Shown: piece by piece, positions 1-9,962 of the stretch
Numbering within the stretch: the stretch's first letter is position 1
Layout of the letters: each line of letters opens with the position of its first letter
Source: Candidatus Altimarinota bacterium
GTDB taxonomy: Bacteria > Patescibacteriota > Gracilibacteria > JAHISY01
Assembly (NCBI GenBank): GCA_021735425.1
Contig: JAIPGZ010000008.1
Span: 1-51,863 of the forward strand
DNA: 51,863 bases
Reading direction: 5' to 3'
Translations under genes and position numbers: made by a program
The notes under the pieces: model-generated
The model's database searches: none
Told to the model about the DNA's origin: nothing
The model's input: only the letters and a program-made list of their open reading frames with translations

Positions 1-16
1 AGTTAAATATAAAACT

Positions 17-2230
17 ATGAGCAACAACCTCAAACTTACTGACAATGAAAAACGAGATATAATAAAGTACTTGGAATCAGGTAAGCCATTACCTGAGAAA
101 TATCGTTTCTTACTTTTTGATAGCAACCGTGAAGTTGAACTGCTTTGGAATGGGAAAACCGATGAAGTGGAAAATACGGTTTTGCCATTCCAAACAATTG
201 AACAAATCGACGAACCAAGGAGTGAAGAGAAAATAACAGATCAAGCATCACTTTTTGACACCTCTGGAAGACAAATGAAAGGTTGGTCAAACAAGCTAAT
301 TTGGGGAGATAATAAGTTAATTTTATCATCACTTAACAACGGCCCACTTCGCAAACAAATTGAAGCCGAGGGTGGTATTAAATTGATTTATATTGATCCA
401 CCATTTAGTGCAGGTCTAGATTACACAATCGGAGTTTCAATAGGTGATGGCGAATCAATACAAAAATCCCCTTCAATCATTGAAGAATTTGCATATCGAA
501 ATACATGGGGTAAGGGAGGCAACACCTTTCTTTCGATGCTATATGAACGAGTAAAGATGATGAAAGACTTACTTGCTGATGATGGCATTTTATTCTTTCG
601 TATTGATTGGCACTGGGGTCATTATACTAAAATAATGTTAGATGAAATTTTCAACAAAGAAAATTTCCAGAGCGAAATTGTAATAAATAGAATCAAAAAA
701 AATATTACAGAACAAGGTAAAGTTTCTTTACCAACAGCAAATGATTCATTATTTGTTTACTTTAAAAGTAAAGCTAGTTTTCGACATATCGATAAAGAAC
801 TAGAAAATGAGAGACCAGGTTACTGGCGAGCGGCAGATGATAGTAGTGGAGAAAGACGACCTCGTGAAAGGGTTATCGAAGGTAAAACTTTTTATCCTCC
901 CGCAGGTAAACATTTTAAATTTAGTAAGGACAATCTACAAAAGATGTACGAAAATAAATTAATACGCATAAACCCAAATAATCCTGATAAACTACAGTAT
1001 TGGGTAAAAGCAAAAAGTAGCCAAACAATGGATACCAATTGGACTGATGTAGCCGGATATGCTTTTAAAACTGGCTATCCAACAGAAAATGCTGAACCAC
1101 TTTTAGAAAGAATTATTGATATAACAACAAAGGAAGGAGACCTTGTTGCAGACTTTTTCAATGGATCAGGAACTACTATTGCAGTTGCTGAAAAAATGGG
1201 TAGAAAATGGATTGGTACTGATATTGGTAAATTTTCCATCCACACTACCCGCAAAAGAATGATTGAAGTACAACGTGAACTTAAAAAAGATGGAAAGGAC
1301 TATAGAGCATTTGAAATATTGAATATTGGAAGGTACGCAAGGGAAACATTTTTAAATGTAAACGAAAATCTGCGCGAAGAAGAAAAAAGGTTACAGCGTG
1401 AACAAAAAGAAAAAGATTTTATCAGGCTAATCTTATCTGCATACAAAGCCGAGCCAGTAGATTCTTTCAATAATTTTGTTGGGAAAAAGAGGGATAGACT
1501 AGTTGCAATTGGCCAAATCGACAAACCTATAACTAGTAGTTTTTTAGAAAAATTAGTTTTAGAGTGCAAAGAAAAAGGCATTACAAAAGCGGATGTTTTG
1601 GGATTTGACTGGGAAATGGGTGTGGATTTTGAAGATCCAAAAAAACAAGGTTTAGATATTCAATTTAAAATTATTCCGCGAGAGGTGTTTGATAAAAAAG
1701 CAGTAGAAAAGGGACAGGTGAAATTTCACGAAGTTGCTTATATTGAAGTAAAACCAATTATTAGAGGGCGAGGAAATATTAAAGAAGTTGCAATTGAGCT
1801 CACTGATTTTTCCGTTTTTTATAATCAGGACAATACAGGTGAAGTAGAGGAAAAATTAAAGTCAGGCCAAAGTAAAATCGTAATTGAAAATGGCCAAGTA
1901 GTAAAATTTACAAAAGATAAAGAATCAGAGCTTATCGAGAAAGAGATTTTAACAAAGAAATGGACTGATTGGATTGATTACTGGTCTGTTGATTTTGACT
2001 ACGAAAGTAAAAAAGAAATTGTACGTACAAATGACGAAGAAGAAAAAGAAGAATGGACTGGAAACTATATTTTCGAAAACGAATGGCAATCTTTTCGTAC
2101 CAAAAAAGATAGATCACTCGAGTTAACATCCGTATATAAAGAAATGCCAAAAGGTAGAATAAAAATTGCCATAAAAGTTATTGATATTTTTGGCAATGAT
2201 ACTACAAAGGTAATTGAAATTAACATTTAA
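17..2230 (+). CDS. mod: Type III restriction-modification methyltransferase (Mod)
   Basis: This is an N6-adenine DNA methyltransferase, the specificity and modification subunit of a Type III R-M system. The catalytic motif DPPF is at residues 127-130 and the AdoMet-binding motif FFNGSG at 380-385. This DPPF-before-FxGxG order is that of beta-class adenine methyltransferases such as Type III Mod. The stretch between the motifs would hold the target-recognition region, and the roughly 350 residues after motif I are Glu/Lys-rich and less recognisable. The 737-residue length is at the upper end for Mod proteins. The start lies close to the window edge, so a promoter cannot be judged. Six bases separate its stop from the Res start, which indicates one operon. 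Confidence 0.93.
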   Translation: MSNNLKLTDNEKRDIIKYLESGKPLPEKYRFLLFDSNREVELLWNGKTDEVENTVLPFQTIEQIDEPRSEEKITDQASLFDTSGRQMKGWSNKLIWGDNKLILSSLNNGPLRKQIEAEGGIKLIYIDPPFSAGLDYTIGVSIGDGESIQKSPSIIEEFAYRNTWGKGGNTFLSMLYERVKMMKDLLADDGILFFRIDWHWGHYTKIMLDEIFNKENFQSEIVINRIKKNITEQGKVSLPTANDSLFVYFKSKASFRHIDKELENERPGYWRAADDSSGERRPRERVIEGKTFYPPAGKHFKFSKDNLQKMYENKLIRINPNNPDKLQYWVKAKSSQTMDTNWTDVAGYAFKTGYPTENAEPLLERIIDITTKEGDLVADFFNGSGTTIAVAEKMGRKWIGTDIGKFSIHTTRKRMIEVQRELKKDGKDYRAFEILNIGRYARETFLNVNENLREEEKRLQREQKEKDFIRLILSAYKAEPVDSFNNFVGKKRDRLVAIGQIDKPITSSFLEKLVLECKEKGITKADVLGFDWEMGVDFEDPKKQGLDIQFKIIPREVFDKKAVEKGQVKFHEVAYIEVKPIIRGRGNIKEVAIELTDFSVFYNQDNTGEVEEKLKSGQSKIVIENGQVVKFTKDKESELIEKEILTKKWTDWIDYWSVDFDYESKKEIVRTNDEEEKEEWTGNYIFENEWQSFRTKKDRSLELTSVYKEMPKGRIKIAIKVIDIFGNDTTKVIEINI

Positions 2231-2236
2231 ATCACT

Positions 2237-4912
2237 ATGGCATTACATAAAGATTTCCCAAAAGATAAATTTCAAATTCTAGACCCATCAATAAGATGGT
2301 TTCCTGCGCAAGAAGATTTGAGAAAAGAAGGTTATGAAAAACTTTTGCCTCCTTTTGTTCCTGAATTGCGTGAAAAAGTAGCCGAATGGCGCAGTAGTAA
2401 CTATGAAGGAGCAAGCGAAACATCAAAAGCATTATTGAATTGGTGGTTTAAAGAACCTCATACTATTTATTCGAAAGATGGAACAAGTGTTTCATTTCAA
2501 TATTACTATGCTCAAAGAGAAGCTGTAGAGACTATAATTTGGCTTTATGATGTAGAAAAAGTTTCCAACAAGTATGATCTTATCAAGTTTGATAAATTGG
2601 GAAGAGTAAGCCCAAACATGTTTACTGAAGATTGGTTGCGCTTTGTAATAAAAATGGCAACAGGAAGCGGAAAAACAAAAGTAATGAGCTTGCTTTTAGC
2701 ATGGTCCTATTTCCACAAGCTCTATGAGGAAAACTCTGAATTATCAAAGAATTTTTTGCTCATAACTCCAAATATTATTGTACTAGACAGGATCAAAACA
2801 GATTTTGAGGGCTTAAAAATATTCTATGAAGACCCCATTTTGCCAGACAACGGGTATCATGGTCAAAACTGGCAAGATGATTTTCAAATAAAACTGCATT
2901 TACAGGATGAAGTCGGTACAATTTCAAAATCGGGTAATATCTTTCTAACCAATATTCACAGGGTTTATGAAGGCAATATAAATGAGGCTAGTTTTTCGGA
3001 TGAAGATACCTCTGATTATTTTCTAGGCAACAAGGTTGTAGGCAAAACCAATGATTCAAAAGTAGACTTGGGAGAAATCGTAAGAGATGTTGATGAGCTA
3101 ATGGTAATAAACGACGAAGCCCACCATATTCATGACCCAAAAATGGCATGGTTTAAATCAATTGAGGATATTCACAATCAATTACTTCAAAAAGGCAAAA
3201 AACTAGCTTTACAAATAGACGTAACCGCAACACCAAAAAATAATCGTGGTGAAATATTTGTTCAGACAGTATCAGATTATCCTTTAGTGGAAGCAATTCA
3301 TCAGGGCGTAGTAAAAAACCCTGTTTTACCAGACGAAGCCAGTCAAGCAAAACTACAAGAGAGACAGAGTTCATTATTTGCAGAAAAATACGAGGATTTT
3401 CTTAGATTAGGCGTTGAGGAATGGGATAAAACATACAAAGAATTAGAACCAACTGGAAAAAAATCAATTCTTTTTATCATGACTGATGATACTAAAAATT
3501 GTGATGATGTAGCTGAATTTTTAGAAAAAAACTATCCTCAGCTTAAAGGTGCAGTATTAACCATTCATACGAACAGAAGCGGTGAAATATCTGAAACGAC
3601 TACAGGGAAAAAGGAAAAAGAATTGCAAGAACTAAGAAAAAAAGCAAATGACATAGATAGCATGGAAAGTCCTTACAAAGTAATTGTATCAGTTTTAATG
3701 CTAAAAGAAGGGTGGGATGTAAAAAATGTAACAACAATAGTTGGGTTGCGACCGTATAGTTCCGATTCCAAGGTATTACCAGAGCAAACTTTGGGCAGAG
3801 GTCTTCGCCGCATGTTTTTTGGACAAGATGTTGAGGAGTATGTAAGTGTAATTGGAACTCCTGCATTTATGGAATTTGTAGAATCTATTAAAGCGGAAGG
3901 CGTTGAGTTAGAAAAACGAAAAATGGATCGTTCAGGATCACCAATTACCCCAACAGTTATTGAAGTTGATAACCAAAATGTAAAAAAAGATATAGAAAAT
4001 CTTGATATTGAACTTCCTGTTTTAACACCGCGCATACAACGAGAGTATAAAAATCTTGATTTACTAAATGTATCTGGATTTAAACACGAAAAAATATCTA
4101 TTAAACAGTTTTCTGATGAGGAAAAGAAAGAAATCGTATTTAAGGAAGTCATCGATGATAAAATGCACCACACGACCATCCTAAATAGCACTATGGAACC
4201 AAATTACCAAAGTGTTGTCGGATTTTTTGTGCAAAGAGTAATGAAGGAACTAAGACTATTCGGCTGTTACGACATACTTTTTGGCAAAGTAAAAGAATTT
4301 ATTTCACAGTACTTGTTTATTTCAACAGTAGACCTTAACGATGCAAATATTTTAAGAAATTTATCTGAACTAGAAGCAGTAAAAACCATCGTTGAAACAT
4401 TCAAAAAAGAGATAAACAACCTTACTGTACAAGATGTTGGCGATACAGAAATAAAAAACTTCATCAAAGTAAGTAGTGCAAGACCATTCGTAGTAACAGA
4501 TAAAAAATATTTACTCCCAAAAAAGAGCGTATTCAACAAGATTGTTGGTGATAGTGATTTTGAGCTTGAATTTGCAGATTTTCTTGAGGGTGCTGATGAT
4601 GTTATTTCTTTTGCTAAAAATTACTACGAAATCCACTTCAAAATTGATTATAAAAATGCAAGTGGTGCCATTTCCAGCTATTACCCTGATTTTTTTGTAA
4701 AGACAGACAACAAGACAATTTATATTGTGGAAACAAAAGGACGAGAAGATTTAGACGATATTGAGAAAATAAAAAGATTGGCACAATGGTGCGAGGATGC
4801 AAGCGAAAGACAGAAAAAAATCGCCTACAAAATGCTTTATGTAAAGCAGGAAGAATGGGATAAATACACACCAAAAAGCTTTGCAGAGCTGGTGGCTAAT
4901 TTTAGTAACTAA
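2237..4912 (+). CDS. res: Type III restriction enzyme helicase-nuclease subunit (Res)
   Basis: This is the ATP-dependent restriction subunit that acts with the upstream Mod protein to translocate and cut unmodified DNA. The Walker A motif TGSGKT is at residues 142-147, the DEAH box at 293-296, and superfamily 2 motifs with GWDVKN and an LGRGLRR arginine finger follow. The C-terminus has a PD-(D/E)xK nuclease with PD at 817-818 and ETK at 832-834, as expected for Type III Res. The length of 891 residues is typical and no frame damage is seen. It starts 6 bases after mod, and the next gene starts 2 bases after its stop, so the three genes are probably co-transcribed. Confidence 0.93.
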   Translation: MALHKDFPKDKFQILDPSIRWFPAQEDLRKEGYEKLLPPFVPELREKVAEWRSSNYEGASETSKALLNWWFKEPHTIYSKDGTSVSFQYYYAQREAVETIIWLYDVEKVSNKYDLIKFDKLGRVSPNMFTEDWLRFVIKMATGSGKTKVMSLLLAWSYFHKLYEENSELSKNFLLITPNIIVLDRIKTDFEGLKIFYEDPILPDNGYHGQNWQDDFQIKLHLQDEVGTISKSGNIFLTNIHRVYEGNINEASFSDEDTSDYFLGNKVVGKTNDSKVDLGEIVRDVDELMVINDEAHHIHDPKMAWFKSIEDIHNQLLQKGKKLALQIDVTATPKNNRGEIFVQTVSDYPLVEAIHQGVVKNPVLPDEASQAKLQERQSSLFAEKYEDFLRLGVEEWDKTYKELEPTGKKSILFIMTDDTKNCDDVAEFLEKNYPQLKGAVLTIHTNRSGEISETTTGKKEKELQELRKKANDIDSMESPYKVIVSVLMLKEGWDVKNVTTIVGLRPYSSDSKVLPEQTLGRGLRRMFFGQDVEEYVSVIGTPAFMEFVESIKAEGVELEKRKMDRSGSPITPTVIEVDNQNVKKDIENLDIELPVLTPRIQREYKNLDLLNVSGFKHEKISIKQFSDEEKKEIVFKEVIDDKMHHTTILNSTMEPNYQSVVGFFVQRVMKELRLFGCYDILFGKVKEFISQYLFISTVDLNDANILRNLSELEAVKTIVETFKKEINNLTVQDVGDTEIKNFIKVSSARPFVVTDKKYLLPKKSVFNKIVGDSDFELEFADFLEGADDVISFAKNYYEIHFKIDYKNASGAISSYYPDFFVKTDNKTIYIVETKGREDLDDIEKIKRLAQWCEDASERQKKIAYKMLYVKQEEWDKYTPKSFAELVANFSN

Positions 4913-4914
4913 TT

Positions 4915-7900
4915 ATGACTGACAATAAACAATACAACCGAGGCTCTGAATGGAGAAAATGGGATTTGCACATACACACAAAAGAAACTTCAAAAAATGA
5001 TCAATTTACAAGTGTAGATTTTGAAGCTTTTTGTCTTACATTGTTTAAGAAAGCTTTAGAAAATAAAATCTCCGCCATTGGTATTACTGATTATTTTAGT
5101 ATTGATAATTATTTAAAAATTAAAGAGTTTATTTCGAAAATAGATTCGAACACAAATTTTGAAGATTCAGAGAAGAGTGAAATCAAAAAGATTTTTATAA
5201 TTCCAAATGTTGAACTACGCATGATCCCTGTTACAGACAGGGGGAAACTTGTGAACATTCATTGCTTATTTAATCCAAAATATGTTGAAAATCTAGAAAA
5301 TGATTTTTTTAATTCAATACAATGTACTGGAAATGGACAAAGGTACCAAATGAATAGAAGTGGCATCGTAAAGCTTGGCGCATCTATGGATAGTAGCCTA
5401 ACGACTGATGATACTAAATATCAAAAAGGAGTAGATAATTTCGTAGTTTCTCATGAAAGTTTGCAAAAGCTATGGGATGAAAATAAGTCTTTTAGAGAAA
5501 ATACTATAATTGCTGTAAGTAACTCTAACAGCGATGGGGCATCAGCATTTCAAAAACATTTCGATTTTTTTGAAGGCGTAGAGACAGGAAGCCTTGATGG
5601 ATTAAGAAGATCAATTTATCATCTTTCGCAAGTTATTTTTTCAGGAAATCCAGAAGATAAAGAATATTTTCTTGGCAATAAAGTAGATGACGAAAATATC
5701 GTAAAAATAAAATGTGGCTCTCTAAAACCTTGCATACATGGGTCAGACGCTCACAACGAAGACGATCTATTTAAGCCAGATCAGGATAGATATTGCTGGA
5801 TTAAAGCTGATACAACGTTTGAAGGACTTAAGCAAATTATTTATGAACCAGAAGACAGGGTTTTTATTGGAGAAGAACCACCTGTATTAGGACGTGTAAG
5901 AAGCAACAAAACTAAATATATTCATTCTTTAACGGTAAATAATAAGTCGGGACAAAAAGCAAAAAAAGGCAAATGGTTTGAAAATCTAAATATAGAGTTA
6001 AATTCAGAATTAGTAGCTATCATCGGTAATAAAGGAAGCGGGAAAAGCGCTATTTCAGATATTATTGGTGTTTTAGGAGATACTCACAATGCCGGTGAAA
6101 ATCATAAAAACCTATCATTCCTAAACAACTCAACAAATCAGAAAAAATTCAGACAAAAGGGTTATTCCGATACTTTTGAGGCAAAAATGGAATGGGGAGA
6201 TGGTTTATCTGTGACTGAATCTTTAGACAAGAACATTGATATAACTCAAGCAGAAAAAGTTAAATATCTTCCTCAAAATTATTTTGAATACCTCACGAAT
6301 GATTTAGAAGAAGAAGGGTTTGAAAGCACTTTAAAAAGTGTAATTTTTCTCCATATTCCAGAATCTAATAGATATGAGAAAACAACTTTTGATGAGCTCG
6401 AGAAGTATAAAAGTTCCAGCATTCAAAAGGATTTGCCAATGTTGGAAGGAGATTTAGAAAAATTGTCTACTGAGATAATTGAATTAGAAAAGAAAAATCA
6501 TCCCGATAACAAAAAACGCATAGAGAATCTTTTGGGGGAAAAAGAAAAGGAATTAGCCGAACATGAAAAAAACAAACCCAAAGAGGTTAAAAATCCTTCT
6601 GATGACAAAAATAAAGATGTGGACAAAAAAAAGGATGCAAAAATAAAGGAAATTGAAGATCTGAATAGCAAATTTGCTAAAATTATCATTGATATTGAAG
6701 ATGCGAAAAATAAGAAAAATAAAATTACTTCCGACAAAGAAAATCTCCAACAAATTCATGATGACTTAACAAGATTTGAGGGGCAAATAAAGACTTACAA
6801 AGACGAGAATAAGGAAAAATTTAAGAATTTTGGTTTTGATATTGATGAGCTCATCAAAGTCAAATTTGATTCAACCACCCTAAAAGCAGAAATTGAAAAA
6901 AAGAAGAAAGAGCAAGCAGAGCTCGAAAAAACACTAAAAACACTAAAAGAGATTGAAAGTGAGTATGGTGAAAATAAACAAAGGGCTACTAAAGCTAAAC
7001 AGGCAAGTTTGGTAGTCCAAAAAAATGAAATAGAAGAAAAAATAGGCACACTTAAAAAAGAACTTTCAAAGCCAGAAAGAGAATATCAAGAATATAAAGA
7101 AAAGCTTAAAAATTGGGAAGCTTTAAAAAAAGCAATTGAAGGTGACAAAGTGAATCCAAAAACAACGTTAAAAACCATTTCATTTTATAAAAATGAAAAA
7201 GATTTTATTGAAAAAAATCTTTCGTCAATACTTGAACAAAAAAGAAATGATCGAATTGAAAAAGCTATAGGAATTTTCAAAAAGAAAAAGGAGATTATTG
7301 AACTATATGAAGAATTCAAGAAATCCATTGATGAACAAATTGCAGAAGACAAAGAATTTAAGAAAAAATTCAAAATGGATATAGATGTTTCATTCAAAGA
7401 AGATAAGAGCTTTAGGAAAAATTTTTTAGACTTCATCAATCAAAACAAAGGTGGTACGTTTTACGGAAAAACCAATGGTGATAAACAACTTTCAGAAATT
7501 TTTGATGAAAAAGATTTAACTAATGAAGAAGATATAAAAACAATTCTTCAAACAATCATTGAGTTTCTTGAAACAGACCAACGGCAAGAAGTAAAGGAAG
7601 AAGAGAGAAAAAGAGATATTTCCGATCAAATAAATCAGATTGAGGAATTTTATAAATTTGTATTTTCTTTAGATTATCTAAAACCAAACTATGAGCTAAA
7701 ACTAGACGGCAAACCGTTAGAAAAACTATCGCCAGGCGAAAAAGGCGCTTTACTTCTAGTATTTTACTTGATTATTGACAAGGAAGAAACTCCGCTTGTT
7801 ATTGACCAACCAGAAGATAATCTTGATAACAAAAGTGTTTTTGAAGTTTTAACTCACTTCATAAGATTTGCCAAAAAACGCAGACAAATAATCATTGTTA

Positions 7901-8100
7901 CACATAATCCAAACCTTGCTGTTGGGGCAGATGCGGAACAAATTATTTATGTACATCTTGATAAAAACAACGATTATGAATTCACTTATCAAACTGGTGC
8001 AATTGAAAATCCAATTTTAAACAAGAGAATTGTTGAAATTTTAGAAGGAACACAACCAGCTTTTGATAAAAGAAAGCTTAAATATCTGAGCGAAAAATAA
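4915..8100 (+). CDS. PHP-domain plus SMC-like ATPase, defence-associated
   Basis: The N-terminal part resembles a PHP metal-dependent phosphoesterase, with HIHT at residues 19-22 and SDAH at 277-280. After it come a Walker A motif GNKGSGKS (371-378), a long Lys/Glu-rich coiled coil (roughly 480-900), an ABC-type signature LSPGE (938-942), a Walker B region IDQPEDN (963-969) and an H-loop THN near residue 996. This is the layout of ABC/SMC-like ATPases with an N-terminal PHP domain, which NCBI names TrlF-family; I cannot confirm membership here. It starts 2 bases after res, so it belongs to the same transcription unit. A nucleic-acid-sensing or nuclease role in defence is inferred from context, not shown by the sequence. 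Confidence 0.8.
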   Translation: MTDNKQYNRGSEWRKWDLHIHTKETSKNDQFTSVDFEAFCLTLFKKALENKISAIGITDYFSIDNYLKIKEFISKIDSNTNFEDSEKSEIKKIFIIPNVELRMIPVTDRGKLVNIHCLFNPKYVENLENDFFNSIQCTGNGQRYQMNRSGIVKLGASMDSSLTTDDTKYQKGVDNFVVSHESLQKLWDENKSFRENTIIAVSNSNSDGASAFQKHFDFFEGVETGSLDGLRRSIYHLSQVIFSGNPEDKEYFLGNKVDDENIVKIKCGSLKPCIHGSDAHNEDDLFKPDQDRYCWIKADTTFEGLKQIIYEPEDRVFIGEEPPVLGRVRSNKTKYIHSLTVNNKSGQKAKKGKWFENLNIELNSELVAIIGNKGSGKSAISDIIGVLGDTHNAGENHKNLSFLNNSTNQKKFRQKGYSDTFEAKMEWGDGLSVTESLDKNIDITQAEKVKYLPQNYFEYLTNDLEEEGFESTLKSVIFLHIPESNRYEKTTFDELEKYKSSSIQKDLPMLEGDLEKLSTEIIELEKKNHPDNKKRIENLLGEKEKELAEHEKNKPKEVKNPSDDKNKDVDKKKDAKIKEIEDLNSKFAKIIIDIEDAKNKKNKITSDKENLQQIHDDLTRFEGQIKTYKDENKEKFKNFGFDIDELIKVKFDSTTLKAEIEKKKKEQAELEKTLKTLKEIESEYGENKQRATKAKQASLVVQKNEIEEKIGTLKKELSKPEREYQEYKEKLKNWEALKKAIEGDKVNPKTTLKTISFYKNEKDFIEKNLSSILEQKRNDRIEKAIGIFKKKKEIIELYEEFKKSIDEQIAEDKEFKKKFKMDIDVSFKEDKSFRKNFLDFINQNKGGTFYGKTNGDKQLSEIFDEKDLTNEEDIKTILQTIIEFLETDQRQEVKEEERKRDISDQINQIEEFYKFVFSLDYLKPNYELKLDGKPLEKLSPGEKGALLLVFYLIIDKEETPLVIDQPEDNLDNKSVFEVLTHFIRFAKKRRQIIIVTHNPNLAVGADAEQIIYVHLDKNNDYEFTYQTGAIENPILNKRIVEILEGTQPAFDKRKLKYLSEK

Positions 8101-8184
8101 AGCGATTAAGTTAGGGAGATACACTGACTTCATCGACTCTACACCCTTATCTAAAACTAAAAAATTTAATTTAAACAACCAATT

Positions 8185-9441
8185 ATGAACGAAATAATAT
8201 GTCCACATTGCAAAAAAGCCTTCAAAGTCGATGAGGCTGGTTTTGCTGACATCCTTAAACAAGTTAGGGATCAACAATTTGATAAAGACTTACATGATCG
8301 TTTAGAAATAGCAGAAAGAGAAAAGGCAAGTGCCGTTAAGCTCGCCGAATCAAACCTTAAAAACACCTTGCAAGAGGAATTGGCGAAGAAAGATAAAGAA
8401 TTGGCAGAGTTAAAAGCCGAAAACGATCGCAATCTTGCAGAGCAATTAGCAAAAAAGGAATCCGAGCTTGCCGAAATGAAGTCAAAACTTGATAAAGCAG
8501 AGGTAGAGCAAAAACTCACTGTCGCAGAAGCAGTTAAAAAGATAGAAAAGGAACGAGATGAACTAGCTGGCGACTTGAAAAGCAAAACACATGAAATGCA
8601 GCTTCAGGAAGTTACCTTGAAAGATAAATATGAGATTGAATTGAAATCAAAAGATGAAATGATTGAGCGTTACAAGGATATGAAGTTAAAGCTCAGCACT
8701 AAAATGGTTGGTGAGACTTTAGAACAGCATTGTGAAATCGAATTCAATAGACTACGCGCTACTGCTTTTCAAAACGCCTATTTTGAAAAAGACAATGATG
8801 CAAAATCTGGAAATAAAGGTGATTATATTTATCGTGAAACAGATGAGGCAGGAAACGAAATTATCTCTATCATGTTTGAAATGAAGAATGAGGGAGATGA
8901 AACGGCTACTAAGAAAAAGAATGATGATTTTCTAGCTAAGCTTGATAAAGATCGTACAGAAAAGAAATGTGAATATGCAGTGCTTGTTTCACTCTTGGAG
9001 GCGGACAACGAACTTTACAACACTGGCATTATTGATGTTTCTCACAAACATCCAAAAATGTATGTTATCCGCCCTCAATTTTTCATCCCTATTATAACGC
9101 TTTTACGCAATGCAGCGATGAGCTCACTCAAATACAAAGCCGAGCTGGCGTTAGTTAGAAATCAGAATATAGACATTACGAACTTTGAAGACAATATAAA
9201 TGAATTCAAAGAGGGTTTTGCAAGAAATTTCGATCTCGCTAGTCGTAAATTTAAAACTGCGATTGATGAAATTGACAAGACTATTGATCATCTCCAAAAA
9301 ACGAAAGATGCACTATTATCGTCAGAGAACAATCTTCGGCTTGCTAATAACAAAGCAGAAGACTTAACCATCAAAAAATTAACACGAGGAAATCCAACAA
9401 TGACAGCTAAGTTTGAAGATCTTTCTGATAAGACTGAATAG
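8185..9441 (+). CDS. DUF2130 family nuclease-like protein
   Basis: The protein starts with a CPHC zinc-knuckle half, followed by a long coiled coil (about 35-175) and then the conserved DUF2130 core. The core contains [10 protein letters not shown] and, further on, GDY at 212-214 and EMK at 232-234, a spacing compatible with a PD-(D/E)xK-type nuclease fold. The C-terminal third is helical. It lies 84 bases behind the PHP-ATPase gene in the same direction, so it may be read from the same message or from its own weak promoter in that gap. DUF2130 proteins have no firmly established function. Its place at the end of a restriction operon suggests an accessory defence role, which is inference. Confidence 0.85.
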   Translation: MNEIICPHCKKAFKVDEAGFADILKQVRDQQFDKDLHDRLEIAEREKASAVKLAESNLKNTLQEELAKKDKELAELKAENDRNLAEQLAKKESELAEMKSKLDKAEVEQKLTVAEAVKKIEKERDELAGDLKSKTHEMQLQEVTLKDKYEIELKSKDEMIERYKDMKLKLSTKMVGETLEQHCEIEFNRLRATAFQNAYFEKDNDAKSGNKGDYIYRETDEAGNEIISIMFEMKNEGDETATKKKNDDFLAKLDKDRTEKKCEYAVLVSLLEADNELYNTGIIDVSHKHPKMYVIRPQFFIPIITLLRNAAMSSLKYKAELALVRNQNIDITNFEDNINEFKEGFARNFDLASRKFKTAIDEIDKTIDHLQKTKDALLSSENNLRLANNKAEDLTIKKLTRGNPTMTAKFEDLSDKTE

Positions 9442-9443
9442 AG

Positions 9444-9500
9444 AGTTTTCGGGAGGGGCAATTCACCCCTTTAGTTCCCCTCTTGCCCCTCCCTCAAACT
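9444..9500 (+). repeat. Constant-loop / variable-stem hairpin, copy A
   Basis: The arms 9444-9461 and 9483-9500 pair at 16 of 18 positions around a 21-base loop that begins TTCACCCC and ends CCCCTC. It starts 2 bases after the stop codon of the DUF2130 gene. The loop matches copy B except at one base, while the stem sequence is different. There is no T-run after the right arm, so it is not a standard intrinsic terminator. Confidence 0.85.
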
Positions 9501-9510
9501 AGAAATAGGT

Positions 9511-9565
9511 GTTTTGGGTGGCGGGCATTCACCCCTTTAATTCCCCTCTGCCCACCACCCAAAAC
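9511..9565 (+). repeat. Constant-loop / variable-stem hairpin, copy B
   Basis: The arms 9511-9527 and 9549-9565 pair at 16 of 17 positions around a 21-base loop of the TTCACCCC...CCCCTC type. It lies 10 bases behind copy A, giving a tandem pair at the end of cassette 1. The outer stem begins GTTTT and ends AAAAC, as in copies C and D. Confidence 0.85.
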
Positions 9566-9629
9566 GGAAAAAGAAATTTGAAAATTTTTAAAACAAACGA
9601 CTATCGTCGGAAAAGAAAAGGAATACATC

Positions 9630-9756
9630 AGCTAACACTGCGTATGCGGTTACGGCTTACTCCGTACCTCCGCAAGCCTCCACCCATATTTGCCAGTGGT
9701 AAGCACTTCGTGCAATTATACCACTGGCAAACATCGCATACACAGAAACGTTAGCC
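9630..9756 (+). other. attC-like recombination site 1
   Basis: The R'' box AGCTAAC (9630-9636) is followed by a single A and the stem arm 9638-9648. The other arm, 9735-9745 (10 of 11 paired), is followed by AAAC and the R' box GTTAGCC (9750-9756). Inside is a perfect 12-bp inner stem starting TTGCCAGTGG and closing with its complement ending CTGGCAA. The expected crossover is between G9750 and T9751. R' of this site is the exact complement of R'' of site 2, as required when two different cassettes are joined. It lies in the 521-base gene-free gap 9442-9962. Confidence 0.85.
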
Positions 9757-9829
9757 GAAATACATTTTTACTATTCCCCTTTTGCCGCTCCGCTTTTCGG
9801 ACTTTAAATAAGGAAGGGGCGAATTGATT
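9756..9829 (+). repeat. Left terminal inverted repeat of cassette 2
   Basis: Bases 9756-9778 are the reverse complement of 12504-12526 with one mismatch (22 of 23). Bases 9817-9829 are the exact reverse complement of 12456-12468 (13 of 13), in the correct nested order. The 38 bases between share only short matches such as CGCTTTTC. Confidence 0.8.
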
Positions 9830-9962
9830 CTTTATTTTTAGGGGGGGGCTGTCTGCCTTCGGCAGCCAGTAAGGATGTTTTCTCCGCTTCGCTCCGAAAA
9901 CTCTTTATTGAAAAAAAAGACCAAAAGTCATACACTTAAAATAATTTGAACTCAAAATAACT

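Larger units (their letters stand above)
1..9750 (+). mobile_element. Cassette 1 of an integron-like array (left end outside window)
   Basis: This stretch carries the Mod, Res, PHP-ATPase and DUF2130 genes, all on the + strand, and ends at the G of the first attC-like site. By the rule that a cassette starts with the complement of its own R'' box (AGCTAAC at 9630-9636), its missing left border should read GTTAGCT, followed by sequence complementary to the bases just before 9630. At 9.75 kb or more it is far larger than a typical one-gene integron cassette. I saw no further attC site inside it, including the 84-base gap at 8101-8184. The boundary is an inference from the attC geometry. Confidence 0.6.

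Noticed and set aside
9509-9754. Open frame of 81 codons in the first intercassette gap
   Set aside because: It runs through hairpin B and attC site 1, and its sequence is dictated by those inverted repeats; no protein family features.
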